A DNA stretch of 64,000 nucleotides from Aphrocallistes beatrix (taxonomy: Eukaryota; Porifera; Hexactinellida; Sceptrulophora; Aphrocallistidae): the NCBI GenBank assembly GCA_963281255.1, contig OY725494.1, positions 2,927,934 to 2,991,933 of the forward strand. Reading direction: 5' to 3'. Shown in pieces: positions 33,765-44,831 of this stretch. A model generated the notes under the pieces. The model saw only the letters and a list, made by a program, of their open reading frames with translations. It was not told where the DNA came from and made no database searches. Made by a program: the position numbers and the translations under genes. Position 1 is the first letter of the stretch, and each line of letters begins with the position of its first letter.

Positions 33765-34062
33765 CTTTTCTTAGCATCTGATTGCATGTTGTTAATTAAC
33801 AGTATTTTCAACAGCCAAGCTAACTGTTTCCTGCCCAGATATACATGTACTAAAATTAAAATACATTGAAGAGGGAAATTGCAATATTTCTTGTATTATA
33901 GTGAAAGTAATGTATGCAAATGGCTAACCCACCACTTTCCTATGACGCACTTTTCAAATAGAAAGTTTTATTCGTCCTTACAGTACTCGTTGATAATTTT
34001 ATGCAACGTATAATATTACCACTCTAATGGTGTATAAACACACAAAGGAAGTGTGTCACATT

Positions 34063-35483
34063 TGATTAAATAATACTGATTATAACAAAAGATCAACTCA
34101 ATTTAATAATGAATATAGTATTTTACAAATTTCAGCAGTTTTCGTCATTCTTTCTAGTAAATACCATCCAGGTATCCCACAAATTAATACCGAATTGAAG
34201 TGAGTTTACTCCAACATAGTTGTAATATACAAACAATAATTGTGGTATACTAATTTGGATTCGTAGAAATCCCTGGTGAATAACAAGTCCCACTGCCATT
34301 TCCCAGATCTATAAATATTATTCTGTAACATCATCTTATATATTAAATTACCATGCACAAGGACGTAACTACGCACACCAATACTCATCGCTATAATAAT
34401 TACCGTATTTCCCCAAATGATTGTCCCAGAGAGATTATCAAGGCTCCGACGATTATTCAGGGAAATATGGTTTGTATTAATTTCCTTACCTCCACCCCGT
34501 CAATGTGTCGAATTGAAAATCGTTTACCGACTCGAAGTGTCACATCAACATCTCTCATTGCATCTTTCCTGAAATTTTGAAGCCATTAACTACTATAGAT
34601 TTTGCGGAAGAGAGGATATGGATGGACGGACAGCTATCACGATCATCTTATAGCTTAGCCTACGATAGTATAGTCGACAGACTAAAAAGAGTTCAAATTA
34701 GATTTAGTGTCACAATCTGATCAATATTTCTAAAATATCCTGGCCTCACGTTTCTTTTTAATTCCATGTAGCCAATTTTAATTAGATTATAGGTTGTCGC
34801 TATCCATGTTGAATAAGAATTTGATAATTTCGAGAATAGTATTTTTGGTGACATTGATTTAACTCAAGTATGTAATGCTCATATTAGTCAAATTATTTGA
34901 TTATTGATATGTCATGATGACGTAATAATTTGATGATGACTCATCTTAGTGGTTTACATTGGTGAATCTTGTGAGTAATGTCATTCATTATATCAATGTC
35001 ATTCAAATTTAATTATCTAATATGGTACCTCTTAAAACGGTAGGGTGCGCTCGAAAAACTGAAATTTCTAAATATAAAAAGGCGACTTCACCATTGTGAT
35101 GAGTTGGCATTTTCGTTTGAGGCTCGAATCAGTTAGTATTTTGCACATCGGAGTTGTGAGTGTCTCGTGCTCGAGCCACCATGGAAACTAGTCGGTTGTA
35201 TAAAAAATCAGCTTCCTGCGAGTGCGACTGACAGTTTCTTCAATCAATTCTGTTTACCTATAGTATATAAATATGCATATACTGTACATACGTATTTACG
35301 CCTTACACAATAAGAAACTAATATACCTTCTATAAATCGAGATATATTAATAGAATAGAATAGAATATATGTGCTTGAATAATATCCACTCTTTGAATAA
35401 TCGCAACCTAAAGAGGGCGTTAAATGGTTGAGATACCTATTAGAATGATGGAATATAATTTCATACAAACGCGCTTCGCTTGC
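34063..35483. other. Palindrome centre, no gene recognised
   Basis: Unique AT-rich spacer between the two block H copies. Apart from the short MITE at 34,403-34,470 and a truncated GC-rich Helitron-like tail near 35,469 (ACGCGCTTCGCTTGCTTG), nothing is supported. ORFs are under 100 codons and unremarkable. Confidence 0.5.
34403..34470. mobile_element. Short MITE related to 19,244-19,532
   Basis: CCGTATTTCCCCAAATGATT at the left and GATTATTCAGGGAAATATGG at the right are imperfect inverted repeats enclosing about 68 bp in total. A minimal internal-deletion derivative. Confidence 0.5.
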
Positions 35484-35940
35484 TTGAAAATTCAAGCAAT
35501 TTGGAGTGGATTTATTTGTCGCGCGAGGTATGCTGCGCATCGTGCAGACTTATAATAGGATTTGTCCGACTTAGGCTTAAAGTTGCAAAAGGCGTACTTC
35601 TGATAGGTAAAGAAACTAGTAGCGTTATTTTTGAGATATTTGGGGGGGGGTTTTACATGAGCTAAGAATGCATTTTAATGTTCTAAAATCTACTGGTTCA
35701 GAGATATTGGTGAAAAGTTGGGACCATTAATTATAAGTACGAAGGCTGGCTCCACTGTTTCCACCAATATCTCTGAACCAATAGATTTTAGCCCATTAAA
35801 GTGTATTATTAGCTCATGTAAAACCACTTCCAAATATCTCAAAAATAATGTTACTACATGTAGTTTCTTTGCCTATCATAAGTACTTTGCATCTAAAGAT
35901 TTAAACCAAAATTTTTGGAGCACCCTAATATGATGTACAT
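35484..35940. mobile_element. Foldback element, copy 2
   Basis: Arms are inverted around about 35,745: AGATATTGGTGAAAAGT and AATATCTCTGAACCAATAGA, and TTTTTGAGATATTTGG against CCAAATATCTCAAAAATAAT. It shares GTTGCAAAAGGCGTACTTCTGA with copy 1 at 29,000-29,480. Its left edge abuts a truncated Helitron-like tail. It lies at the centre of the palindrome. Confidence 0.6.
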
Positions 35941-36403
35941 TCAACGGTTTTGTTCGTCACAATGGTGTTCAAGTATAATATTTTAAAATACTCTAGTGAC
36001 GAACACTTCTCAGTGAGATCATTAAGACAGATTTGATACTAGTCTGGATTTACTTTGTATAAAGTAAGGTGTGTTCAGAAATTGATAGTGATAATTTTTT
36101 AAATCGAGTTCGGCTATTCGTTATATTCTGTAATATTCAAATGTGACACACTTCCTTTGTGTGTTTATACACCATTAGAGTGGTAATATTATACGTTGCA
36201 TAAAATTATCAACGAGTACTGTAAGGACGAATAAAACTTGCAACTTTCTATTTGAAAAGTGCGTCATAGGAAAGTAGTGGGTTAGCCATTTGCATACATT
36301 ACTTTCACTATAATACAAGAAATATTGCAATTTCCCTCTTCAATGTATTTTAGTAGAACATGTATATCTGGGCAGGAAACAGTTAGCTTGGCTGTTGAAA
36401 ATA

Positions 36404-37033
36404 CAGTGGAAACCGGTTATAAGAACATCGTTGGGAGTTGAAAAAAATGTTCTTATAACCAATATGTTCTTATAACAGTATTTCGGATATAAGAACATGT
36501 TCTTATAACCGACATAAGAAGTCAGATATGTCGGTTATAAGAACATTTATTATCGGTTATAAGAACATATTTTGTTCTTTTTATCGTTTATAAGAACATT
36601 TATTATCGGTTATAAGAACATATTTTGTTCTTTTTATCGTTTATAAGAACATTTATTATCGGTTATAAGAACATATTTTGTTCTTTTTATCGTTTATAAG
36701 AACATTTATTATCGGTTATAAGAACATATTTTATTCTTTTTATCGTTTATAAGAACATATATGGCTCCATTTATCGTTTATAAGAACATCTATTGTCGAT
36801 TATAAGAACATGTCAGAAATTACAAAATTGGTTGTGTATGAATGAAAAAATGATAACTTGACTACTAATAGTTCTAGAAATTATTGATAGAATGTTCTTA
36901 TAACCGATATTGGATGTTCTTATAACCGGTTCTGTTTAAATAGTAATGTATAGAAAAGAATCCGTTCCCAAATAAATGGTTCTTATAACCGACATGTTCT
37001 TATAACCGGTGTTCTTATAACCGATATCCACTG
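36404..37033. mobile_element. TA-inserted element of TTATAAGAACAT repeats (TIR CAGTGGAAACCGG)
   Basis: The left arm reads AAAATACTGTTAATTAAC without interruption; here the TA is duplicated (36,402-36,403 and 37,034-37,035) around 630 bp. The left end begins CAGTGGAAACCGGTTATAAG; the right end reverse-complements to CAGTGGATATCGGTTATAAG. TTATAAGAACAT occurs over twenty times, and a unit of about 54 bp is tandem four to five times at 36,550-36,760. Non-coding. It sits about 40 bp upstream of the TATA box of the right DRE-TIM gene. Confidence 0.88.
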
Positions 37034-37073
37034 TACTGTTAATTAACAACATGCAATCAGATGCTAAGAAAAG

Positions 37074-37083
37074 TATATAAATA
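37074..37083 (+). promoter_or_regulatory. TATA box, right DRE-TIM gene
   Basis: TATATAAATA 94 bp upstream of the ATG at 37,177, matching the left copy. The transposon ends 40 bp upstream of it. Confidence 0.6.
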
Positions 37084-37176
37084 CAGAAACCATACCAATA
37101 AATATAGCAAAGTAAAAGCAAATACTACAAACAAACTACACAAAAAACTTCAACCCAGAATTTGATTCAATACGAA

Positions 37177-38820
37177 ATGTATCATTGTACAATCAAAAAT
37201 GCAATGGCCGAACTCGACCAAGGTGAAAAGGAAAAGAATGCTAAACAGGATATTCTCCGCGAGTTAGACTGCTTCGTACTGGACAATTCTCTCCGAGAGA
37301 GCACGGTCGGTCAATTGAAAGGACACACACTTGAAGATAAGTGGAGAATTTTCGAAGAGGTAAAAAAGTGTGCCTATCAAAACATTGTAGTAGCTGCCTT
37401 TTCAGATGAGGAGCGTGTAGACGATGAATTTGTCAAACAATTGCTCGAGAGAGGCGAAGATGTGACTAGACTCTTTGCCTTCTGTGACTTCATAGATGAT
37501 ATCAATGAAGATGGAACTATCATTGCAGAGACAGTTCCAACTACCCTTCTCAAGATGAAAGAACTCAAACTCCGCAATCCTATCATTGAGATTGACTTGG
37601 CTGATCAAAGGATAGATTGGACAAAGAAGTCGATTGTTGAGGAGGTGTGTCAACTTCTCTTTCAAAGGATTGAGTGGAGTAAGCAGCAACTTTGTCCCAA
37701 TTCGAGGATATTCATCAACCTGAGAGATTTCCCCATCGCAATGACCAAATGTCCGGAACGTGTACTGAGAGTTGTGCAGTATATCAGCTCTTTGAATGAA
37801 TTGAGACGCCCGTTAGGATTGATGTATGAAGACCCTACTGGACGCTTTCTAGCCGAGCAAATGAGCTTATGGACGAGCACCATCCGTGAGATAATGGATG
37901 CGGAGGGATGGAACAAAGGTCACCTGTTGGTGCATGTTCATCAGTATTTGGGGTTGGCAGACAGTGTACAACTCGAGTGTCTAAAGTCAGGAGCAGATGG
38001 CATGTGGGCAAGTGTTTGCGAGGAGGGATCAGCATTTGGACACGCTTGTTCCAGTATCGCACTCTTGAATCTCATTTGCATGGGTAACACCAAAGTTCTG
38101 AAGAGGTATAACTGCACTTACTTGAGGGATGCTGCTATCGCAGTGACGAGAATTACAACCGGTCTACCGCCACAACCTAGACAATGTCTGTACGGGGAAA
38201 GGGCCTTGGATACTGTCTTCGACTTTGGTGGCATTGCTGGTGGTAGAACGAAAAGAAATTCTTTCGACTTGGCAAATTTCTTCGGTGAAGTGCATCCAAT
38301 TCGTATTAGCACACTCTCTTCAACGGACATGCTGAAGCAACAGATGATAAATACTTTTGGCTTCAACGCTGCCTTCACCGATCAGTTAATGCATTCAATG
38401 AAAAAGCAAATGATCCAGGACCTGGTTGGTAATCGAAAGGAAGAGTATATGAGTCCTGTGGGATTAGCGCTTCTCTTTGATCGGGCCGGTGGTCATTTGA
38501 ATGTGAACATGAGGAATGTTATTGATAAGTGGGAGATAACTACGCCCCATTGGGAAATGTTGAAGTCTCAACTTCGTGCAATCTGGGACGAATTGGATGG
38601 CAGTGAAGAATTAAGTCAACAAGGTGATGATGCACTCGAATTTGAGACATTTTACCACAAATTCCTCAAACCATATTACCCGAATATCAAAAGTGAAGAC
38701 GCAAGAAAGGTATTGAAGGCTCTTGACATGGATAAAGATGGCAAAGTTGAATGGTCAGAATGCATGGTCTATGTTAAGTGGGCCATCTACGAGTATCCTG
38801 ATATCAGTGAGATGAGATAA
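37177..38820 (+). CDS. DRE-TIM barrel with EF-hand, C-terminally truncated copy
   Basis: ORF of 547 aa from the ATG at 37,177. It is identical to the left copy except for about three replacements (V/I and D/E near residues 26-29, A/V near 512) up to PDIS (about residue 544). There a 55-bp deletion shifts the frame and the protein ends EMR-stop. The deletion joins two copies of GATGAG, so it looks like microhomology-mediated loss. The DNSLRE, HVHQYLGL and EF-hand (DMDKDGKVEWSE) motifs are all kept, so a shorter protein could still fold; about 42 native residues are lost. The old 3' coding sequence (ATAATCACACCAATCATGAT) persists just after the stop. Confidence 0.75.
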   Translation: MYHCTIKNAMAELDQGEKEKNAKQDILRELDCFVLDNSLRESTVGQLKGHTLEDKWRIFEEVKKCAYQNIVVAAFSDEERVDDEFVKQLLERGEDVTRLFAFCDFIDDINEDGTIIAETVPTTLLKMKELKLRNPIIEIDLADQRIDWTKKSIVEEVCQLLFQRIEWSKQQLCPNSRIFINLRDFPIAMTKCPERVLRVVQYISSLNELRRPLGLMYEDPTGRFLAEQMSLWTSTIREIMDAEGWNKGHLLVHVHQYLGLADSVQLECLKSGADGMWASVCEEGSAFGHACSSIALLNLICMGNTKVLKRYNCTYLRDAAIAVTRITTGLPPQPRQCLYGERALDTVFDFGGIAGGRTKRNSFDLANFFGEVHPIRISTLSSTDMLKQQMINTFGFNAAFTDQLMHSMKKQMIQDLVGNRKEEYMSPVGLALLFDRAGGHLNVNMRNVIDKWEITTPHWEMLKSQLRAIWDELDGSEELSQQGDDALEFETFYHKFLKPYYPNIKSEDARKVLKALDMDKDGKVEWSECMVYVKWAIYEYPDISEMR

Positions 38821-39335
38821 TCACACCAATCATGATGGGTGGCAGCCCATTAGATCAGTTCTGCACAAATATTGCCAAATAACATTATATTGCTACTACT
38901 TAATTTCATTGTATTCTTTTTAACCATCCCTGATAAAAAATAAACTGAATTTCATTACTTTAATTTAATCTTTCAACAGAAATATCCATAATATTGCAAT
39001 ATTTTAAAGTTTAATTTACTCACTTGCACTTGTACATAATACCACATGAAATTAATTAATACATTGACCAACTTGGATGCTGATCTGTATTTCTATTAAC
39101 TCAATAAATAAATCTCAAGATTTATTCATTGAGTGTGAATAAATAGTAATTCGAATGCATGGATTACGAATTTTAGGGCAATTTTAGCACTTACAAATTG
39201 AGGGCGTAAATGCTTTTTGTAAAATGAGATTATTTTTTCCCAGATAACAATAGTAGGATTATTATCATTAATTTCTTTTTTAATTTCACTGATCGCAGCA
39301 AATTCACTAGTCCGAGTGATTTTTTTCCATCATTG

Positions 39336-39828
39336 AGTCCAGAGCTGTTGGATTAGCAGGATGTATCGTGCCGAAAACTCCTCCTATGGAGATTTAAATT
39401 GTAGCATATTATCATGCTTAGTCAAAAATAAGCAAAACTTTTTTCCAGAAAAGTCGTTGACAACGGAAGTTTATTTTGGGAATACAAGAAATGAAACGGA
39501 ATAGGACACAGATCAGGGCCGGCGCCACCTCATTTGAAGTGCTCCGATTGAACCTATGAAAGTTCAGGTTCAATCAGATGTAGGATAATATGATGTGACT
39601 ACACTAATAACTTATAGTTTATACGAACACATAATTAATATTAGAAACAAAAGTGAATAAAAAGGAGCAAATGTTGATTGTCGAGCCTCATTTCTGAGAT
39701 ATATGTGAAAAAAACATTTGGTTCTATACTAATAGTAAACAGTTGTCAACACATTACTACCTTAATGGAATCAACACTCTTTCATTCAATCCTATTGAAT
39801 GAAGTGTATGATCTAGCGTATTGTAGTA
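39336..39828. other. No gene recognised
   Basis: AT-rich spacer with short ORFs only and no repeat ends recognised. Confidence 0.4.
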
Positions 39829-39832
39829 GTAC

Positions 39833-40493
39833 TGTTGCGTGATATCTTGAGATCCTAGTACAGTATAACTCGGTTAGTACGTACTCGGGATACAACGTAC
39901 TTCGGCTTAGTACGTACTCATTTCTCTTTCCCCAAATTAATTTATTATATAGATTCCTATGTACTATCAATTCGGTTAGTACGTACTTACGGATAGTACG
40001 TACTTTTTCCCGCTTCCCAGAGGGGTACGTACTAACCGAGTTCTACTGTATTAAGTAACCATGGATGATTTAGTACCGTGATATCTTGAGATCGTACTAT
40101 TTTGAGATATCTAGCATTCTGAGATTTTGTTTGGCTCACTCAAATGGCCTTGTGGTTCAATAGGTTTCATTGTGGCACTAACTTGTGGCACATGACAAAA
40201 TTTGATGGCACGCGACACAATTTAGTAGCATGCGACACAATTTACAATGGTAAAACTCCATATGGACCATGGATCAATTATATTTTAATAATTTATGGTC
40301 CATATGGGGTTTTACCATTGTAAATTGTGTCGCATGCCACTAAATTGTGTCGCGTGCCATCAAATTTTGTCATGTGCCACAAGTTAGTGCCACAATGAAA
40401 CTTATTGAACCACAAGGCCATTTGAGTGAGCCAAACAAAATCTCAGAATGCTAGATATCTCAAAATAGTACGATCTCAAGATATCACGCAATA
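39833..40493. mobile_element. Non-autonomous Ginger1-type element
   Basis: The left end TGTTGCGTGATATCTTGAG and the right end (reverse complement TATTGCGTGATATCTTGAG) resemble the Ginger1 terminus at 21,860 (TGTTGCGTGGTATTCTGAG). GTAC flanks both ends (39,829-39,832; 40,494-40,497), a 4-bp duplication as at the full element. TTAAGTAACCATGGATGA at 40,051 parallels AAATTAACCATGGATATT at 21,908. The rest is a near-perfect foldback of about 200 bp per arm (40,095-40,270 and 40,285-40,470) rich in TGTCGC(A/G)TGCCA. It contains a nested MITE. Confidence 0.75.
39861..40048. mobile_element. TA-flanked MITE with GTACGTACT repeats, nested
   Basis: Ends CAGTATAACTCGGTTAGTAC and, reverse-complemented, CAGTAGAACTCGGTTAGTAC; TA at 39,859-39,860 and 40,049-40,050. 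188 bp with five to six TAGTACGTACT motifs. Inserted in the left repeat of the Ginger1-type element. Confidence 0.8.
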
Positions 40494-40660
40494 GTACTAA
40501 AGACGCAACAACCGGACCAACCTAGCACTTGTCAAATTTATTTTCCTTCCTTGATTTCTTCTAAATAAAGTTGTTACTTTCAACCTCTTTCTACGTAATG
40601 TCCAAGTTTTGATCCAACAGTATCTATTTTCACTTTATCCTTACTATTAAAACTCGATTA

Positions 40661-41177
40661 ATCTATATATATATATATATCTGTAACGAATTGATTGAAG
40701 AAACTGCCGGGCGCAGAAAGCTGATTTTTGGCATGTGGGAGTATTTTGGCTATGGCTCCAGTAAGTTCTGAGTTCAGAGCAAAATGTCGACTCATCATGG
40801 AATTATGACGTCATTGTCACATTTTCAAAAAGTTAAGCAACACAGTTATTCGAGCATAACTCAGCTATTATAGGAGATAGAAGGCTGAAATTTTAATAGA
40901 ATCTGTATACTAACATACCTCACATATGATGCAACTATCATCAAAAAATGATGACTCATCACTTGGTTATGACGTCATCATTACTCATCAAAAAATTTTA
41001 AAATTGACAAATTTGGTGATTTTTCGAGTAATATCGATTATATCAGTAGGACAGACATATTTAGAGATGCTATCTCCCTTATAATTAACCAATGTGACCC
41101 CAAGCGACCGAAGGGAGCCTCCGGCGGACACAAAGTGTCCGCCAGCCGCGCAGCGCAAGCAAGTGAAGCGCGCTTGT
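40661..41177 (+). repeat. Helitron-like non-autonomous repeat, copy A2
   Basis: Second copy of 1-565, with the same head (GTAACGAATTGATTGAAG), TGACGTCAT-rich middle and GC-rich tail ending GCGCGCTTGTTA. Preceded by a short (TA)n run. Confidence 0.55.
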
Positions 41178-41199
41178 TACTAAAGAATTGACGATTGCA

Positions 41200-43012
41200 T
41201 AGCCTACTCCTCTAATAATGCTCCACAGTAGACTGAAAAATATGGACTAGGGATGAAGTAGTAGCCGAATGGATTAATACACGATTAGCCTAAATCGTTA
41301 ACCATGCAGGATAGGCATTAAGAATGTATTACCAGTATATATAAACATGGTAACAAAGTACATATATCCGTAGGAAAATTTTCGATTAGTCATCATATCA
41401 TTTCACAACAGGTCATTCTAAGAACAATTATAGCGATATTCCAAGTTGTTTTAACCCTACAAGCGCGCTTCGCTTGCTTGCGCTGCGCGGCTTGCGGACA
41501 CTGCGTGTCCGCAGATTTACCCAGTGGGCGCTTGCGGATATTAGAGAAACAATACGTCGCTTTCTTGTTTTATACTTAGTACGCTGATTATTGTCATTTG
41601 TCTACGGTTACATTGATGAAATCAGAACTGTATCAGAAATTGTTTCGTGATAATCATTAATTTACTTCGTATTAAGTCAACTAATCCTGAATGTGAGCTC
41701 AATCTGAATACACAAAGTTCACATTGCTAAAGATTATTATACTTAAATAATCAATTCCAGTCCATGTCGTTAAAAGTTATTTTATGATCGAATTGATTGA
41801 TCGTAGCATAAAACACACTTTAATTGTTGTTAACAATCAAATTATTGACTCAAAATAGCAGTATTCAATCATTTATATGAAATAGAATCGTGTGAATGGC
41901 ATTATAAAAGGCTGATAATTGATTGGTTCACATAAACCAATGAATTTCAATCACAATTAGTTCTTTTGATTGTATGCATAAGTCACTACTATTTTATTCC
42001 AATGTATTTGCATTATAAAATAATCGAATTTGATTGGTCAGCACATTTTGTCACCTATCTCGGCGAGGTGTGAACATTTCGCTTAGATCTTCGAACTTAA
42101 TCCTAGATTCATCATTTGACACGTAAATGCCAATTTTCGTATCTCTACGACTTGCCAATTCTTCAATCAATTCGGACAAACAAAAACAAACAAAAAAAAA
42201 TCCTGAGTTTTAATATATAAGATTTCTAAATGGTATAAACGTATGATTTTGTATAGAACCAAGATTAGTACGAGTTGATTTGAAAAAATTAAAATTTTTC
42301 AACGGAATGTTGTTACATTCCTGCGTTGCTATGGTAAAGCATTTTGGTAAGTTTGGGCCATTTCGTGCAAACTGTAGTAACTAGATCTTCAAATTTGATC
42401 GTGTTTGATAGGCAATAGACTACTTCTTATTAGGTGGTAATACAACTTGAACTTCTAAATTCAACGAGTTTTGAGTTATGGGTTGATTTGAAGAATGTGA
42501 CCAAAACACTAAATTGTCGCATAACTCTATAGTCTGTGAATTTAAAAGTTTACTTCCTATTAGGTAATAATTGTATTATTACACAATAGGAAGTAGCCAA
42601 TTGCCTATCAAATACGATCAAATTTGAAGATCTAGTTCTTACAGTTTGCAGGATATGGCTCAAACTGATCAAAATGCTTTACCATAGCAACGTAGCAATG
42701 TAACAACATTCCATTGAAAAAATTCTTCCTTAATACCATTTAGAACTAGGCTTAAAACAGCTTATAAAATTGCCAAAATCGTGCTTATAATGACCTGTTG
42801 CGGAATGATATGATGACTAATCGAAATTTTGACAACGGATATATGTACTTTGATGGCATGTTTATATATGCTGGTAATACATTCTTAATGCCTATTCTAC
42901 ATGCTCAACGATTTTAGGCTAATCATGCACTAATTCGTTCGGCTATTACCACATCCTTGGTTATTTTACTGTGAGGCATTATTAGAGTAGGCAATGACGA
43001 TTGCTTGTATTA
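41200..43012. repeat. Inverted repeat, about 235-bp arms
   Basis: 41,203-41,440 and 42,775-43,012 are inverted copies (GCCTACTCCTCTAATAATGC against GCATTATTAGAGTAGGC; CATCATATCATT against AATGATATGATG). They may be the ends of a larger element whose interior now holds the Helitron-like repeat at 41,458-42,230 and an inverted repeat of (T)ACAAT/ATTGTA-type sequence at 42,280-42,735. No ORF. Confidence 0.5.
41458..42230 (-). mobile_element. Helitron-like repeat, copy B (inverted)
   Basis: The minus strand starts near 42,230 with ATCTTATATATTAAAACTC and ends TTGCGGACACTGCG..GCGCGCTTGTA near 41,458. Its first 160 bases match the start of the 43,078 copy (GAATTGATTGAAGAATTGGC). The 5' end is like many Helitrons, with a GC hairpin at the 3' end; no CTRR is confirmed. 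Confidence 0.5.
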
Positions 43013-43077
43013 CTTAAGTAATTATCCATAAGAATACCTTTTACTAATAGCACGACGAGCCATATCGTATCGTACAT

Positions 43078-43993
43078 CTTATATATTAAAATGCTAGGAT
43101 TTTTTTTTTTTGTTTGTTTGTTCGAATTGATTGAAGAATTGGCAAGTCGTAGAGATACGAAAATTGGCATGTAGGTTTCAAATGATGAATCTACGATTAA
43201 GTTCTAAGATCTAAGCGAAATTTTCACACCTCTGCAAAAAAAATGGAAAACAATTTTTCACACCTTTTCTATACAATACTATGTACGGCTTCACTCTCAC
43301 AATAGAAATCATTATAGGACAATATTGTAGGCTGTAATTGTAATTAATACTTCAAAACAATAAGTTTTATGAATGTCTCAATTATATATTATAGTGTATA
43401 GCATTAAAAAGGTTATTTGTATATTTTCACACCTTTATATACATATTTTCACACGATTCGACGAATTTTGAAAATTATGCTAGAAACTAGCTTCCAACGG
43501 TTGACATGGGTTTTTTAGGGGTGTAGATTTCGAATATCATATTTTCAGATCGATATGATGAATTATTTGTTTACTTTTGTTTACAATAGATACATAAAGT
43601 AAACAAATCTCAAAAATAGGCTAGAGAATAGCTTCCAACGGTTGACATGGGTTTTTTAGGGGTGTAGATTTCGAATATCATATTTTCAGATCGATATGAT
43701 GAATTATTTGTTTACTTTTGTTTACAATAGATACATAAAGTAAACAAATTACAAAAATAGGCTAGAGAATAGCTTCCAACGGTTGACATGGGGTTTTTAG
43801 TGCTGTAGATTTCCAATATTATATTTTCGGATCCATATGAGAAATTTTTCGTTGACCTTTGTTTGAAATATTTATATAAAGGAAAAAAATCCCAAAATAT
43901 GTTTGATTGAGTGACTCCAGGCGCCCGCAGGGCGACTCTGCGGACACGCAGTGTCCGCAAGCCGCGCAGCGCAAGCAAGCGAAGCGTGCTTGT
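43078..43993 (+). mobile_element. Helitron-like repeat, copy C
   Basis: Begins ATCTTATATATTAAAATGC and ends CAAGCGAAGCGTGCTTGTA. Contains about three tandem 141-bp units beginning CTTCCAACGGTTGACATG (43,491; 43,632; 43,773). Hairpin blocks GCGCCCGCAGGGCG and GCGGACACGCAGTGTCCGC precede the 3' end. It shares long segments with the insertion in the left sacsin intron 3. Confidence 0.55.
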
Positions 43994-44499
43994 ATATTTT
44001 ATTGTGCTCTTTTAAATTGTTGGATTACTTGGTTAAAATCAAAGTCAAAATTAATTCCTAATCTTTGATAACAGTCCATCTCCATTATTAAATCCTTGTA
44101 GCATCCATTCAAGGTCAATCATTTTAATCATTATTTTGAACCCTAAAAAATGTCAACTAATTTAATAATTAAACGCGAAACTGTAGACTGTTTTGAATTA
44201 GGAAATATTGTTAATGCATTTGCAAAGTGATGAATTGAATACAGATAATGGCGGCTCCAGATATTTTAATCTAGATATCTAGGGGGGCCAACTTAAATTC
44301 GACTGTCCTAGAATTAGAAGACCAGCGTTAGTACAGGGGCGTAACCAGGATTTTGGATTGGGAAGTGATACGACTGCTAATAAAATTGCACACCTGATTT
44401 GGATGCGTAAATCCTGGATGCTTTGGAAAGCAATCATTTTGGTAGTAAAGTCATTAGTTACATACCAACCCTTGTTAAAATCTAACTACTATAGCACTT
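43994..44499. other. No gene recognised
   Basis: AT-rich spacer before the 3' flank of the right sacsin copy. No ORF or repeat end is supported. Confidence 0.4.
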
Positions 44500-44831
44500 A
44501 AAAGTCAAAATAAACTACAATAGAAACCATTATAAATAATTCATTTAGAAGTCAATAGAAAATATAATAAAAATTTAAGTTACAAAGCGATTTATAGGAA
44601 GAAAACGATTGTGCCGTATTCTAAGACATAGTCTGTAAGAAGCCTAAACTAGTATCTAATAAACTATGCTACAGTACGTATAGCAATATCAAACCAGATT
44701 GGGGGGTAGTTGTCTAATTTTGAAGTCATTGAGAGTATGGTTAATGTCATCTTCTAGGTAGACAAGACAGATTAAGAGGTGGAAGAGACTTCTCTCAAAT
44801 ATGTTGCAGAAGTACTGATTCAGCTGATAAG

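Larger units (their letters stand above)
31480..34062 (-). repeat. Inverted duplication block H, left arm
   Basis: Matches the reverse complement of 36,139-39,335. Homology starts abruptly at TGTGACACACTTCC (34,049-34,062) and continues through the promoter, the whole gene and about 400 bp of 3' flank. Apart from a 630-bp insertion and a 55-bp deletion, both on the right arm, the blocks are nearly identical in the coding region. Confidence 0.88.
36139..39335 (+). repeat. Inverted duplication block H, right arm
   Basis: Inverse match to 31,480-34,062. It starts at GTGACACACTTCCTTTGTG and runs past the gene to about GTGATTTTTTTCC. It carries a 630-bp insertion at 36,404 absent from the left arm. 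Confidence 0.88.

Noticed and set aside
36404-37033. CRISPR-like or telomeric array of TTATAAGAACAT
   Set aside because: Irregular spacing, terminal inverted repeats and a TA duplication show a transposon.
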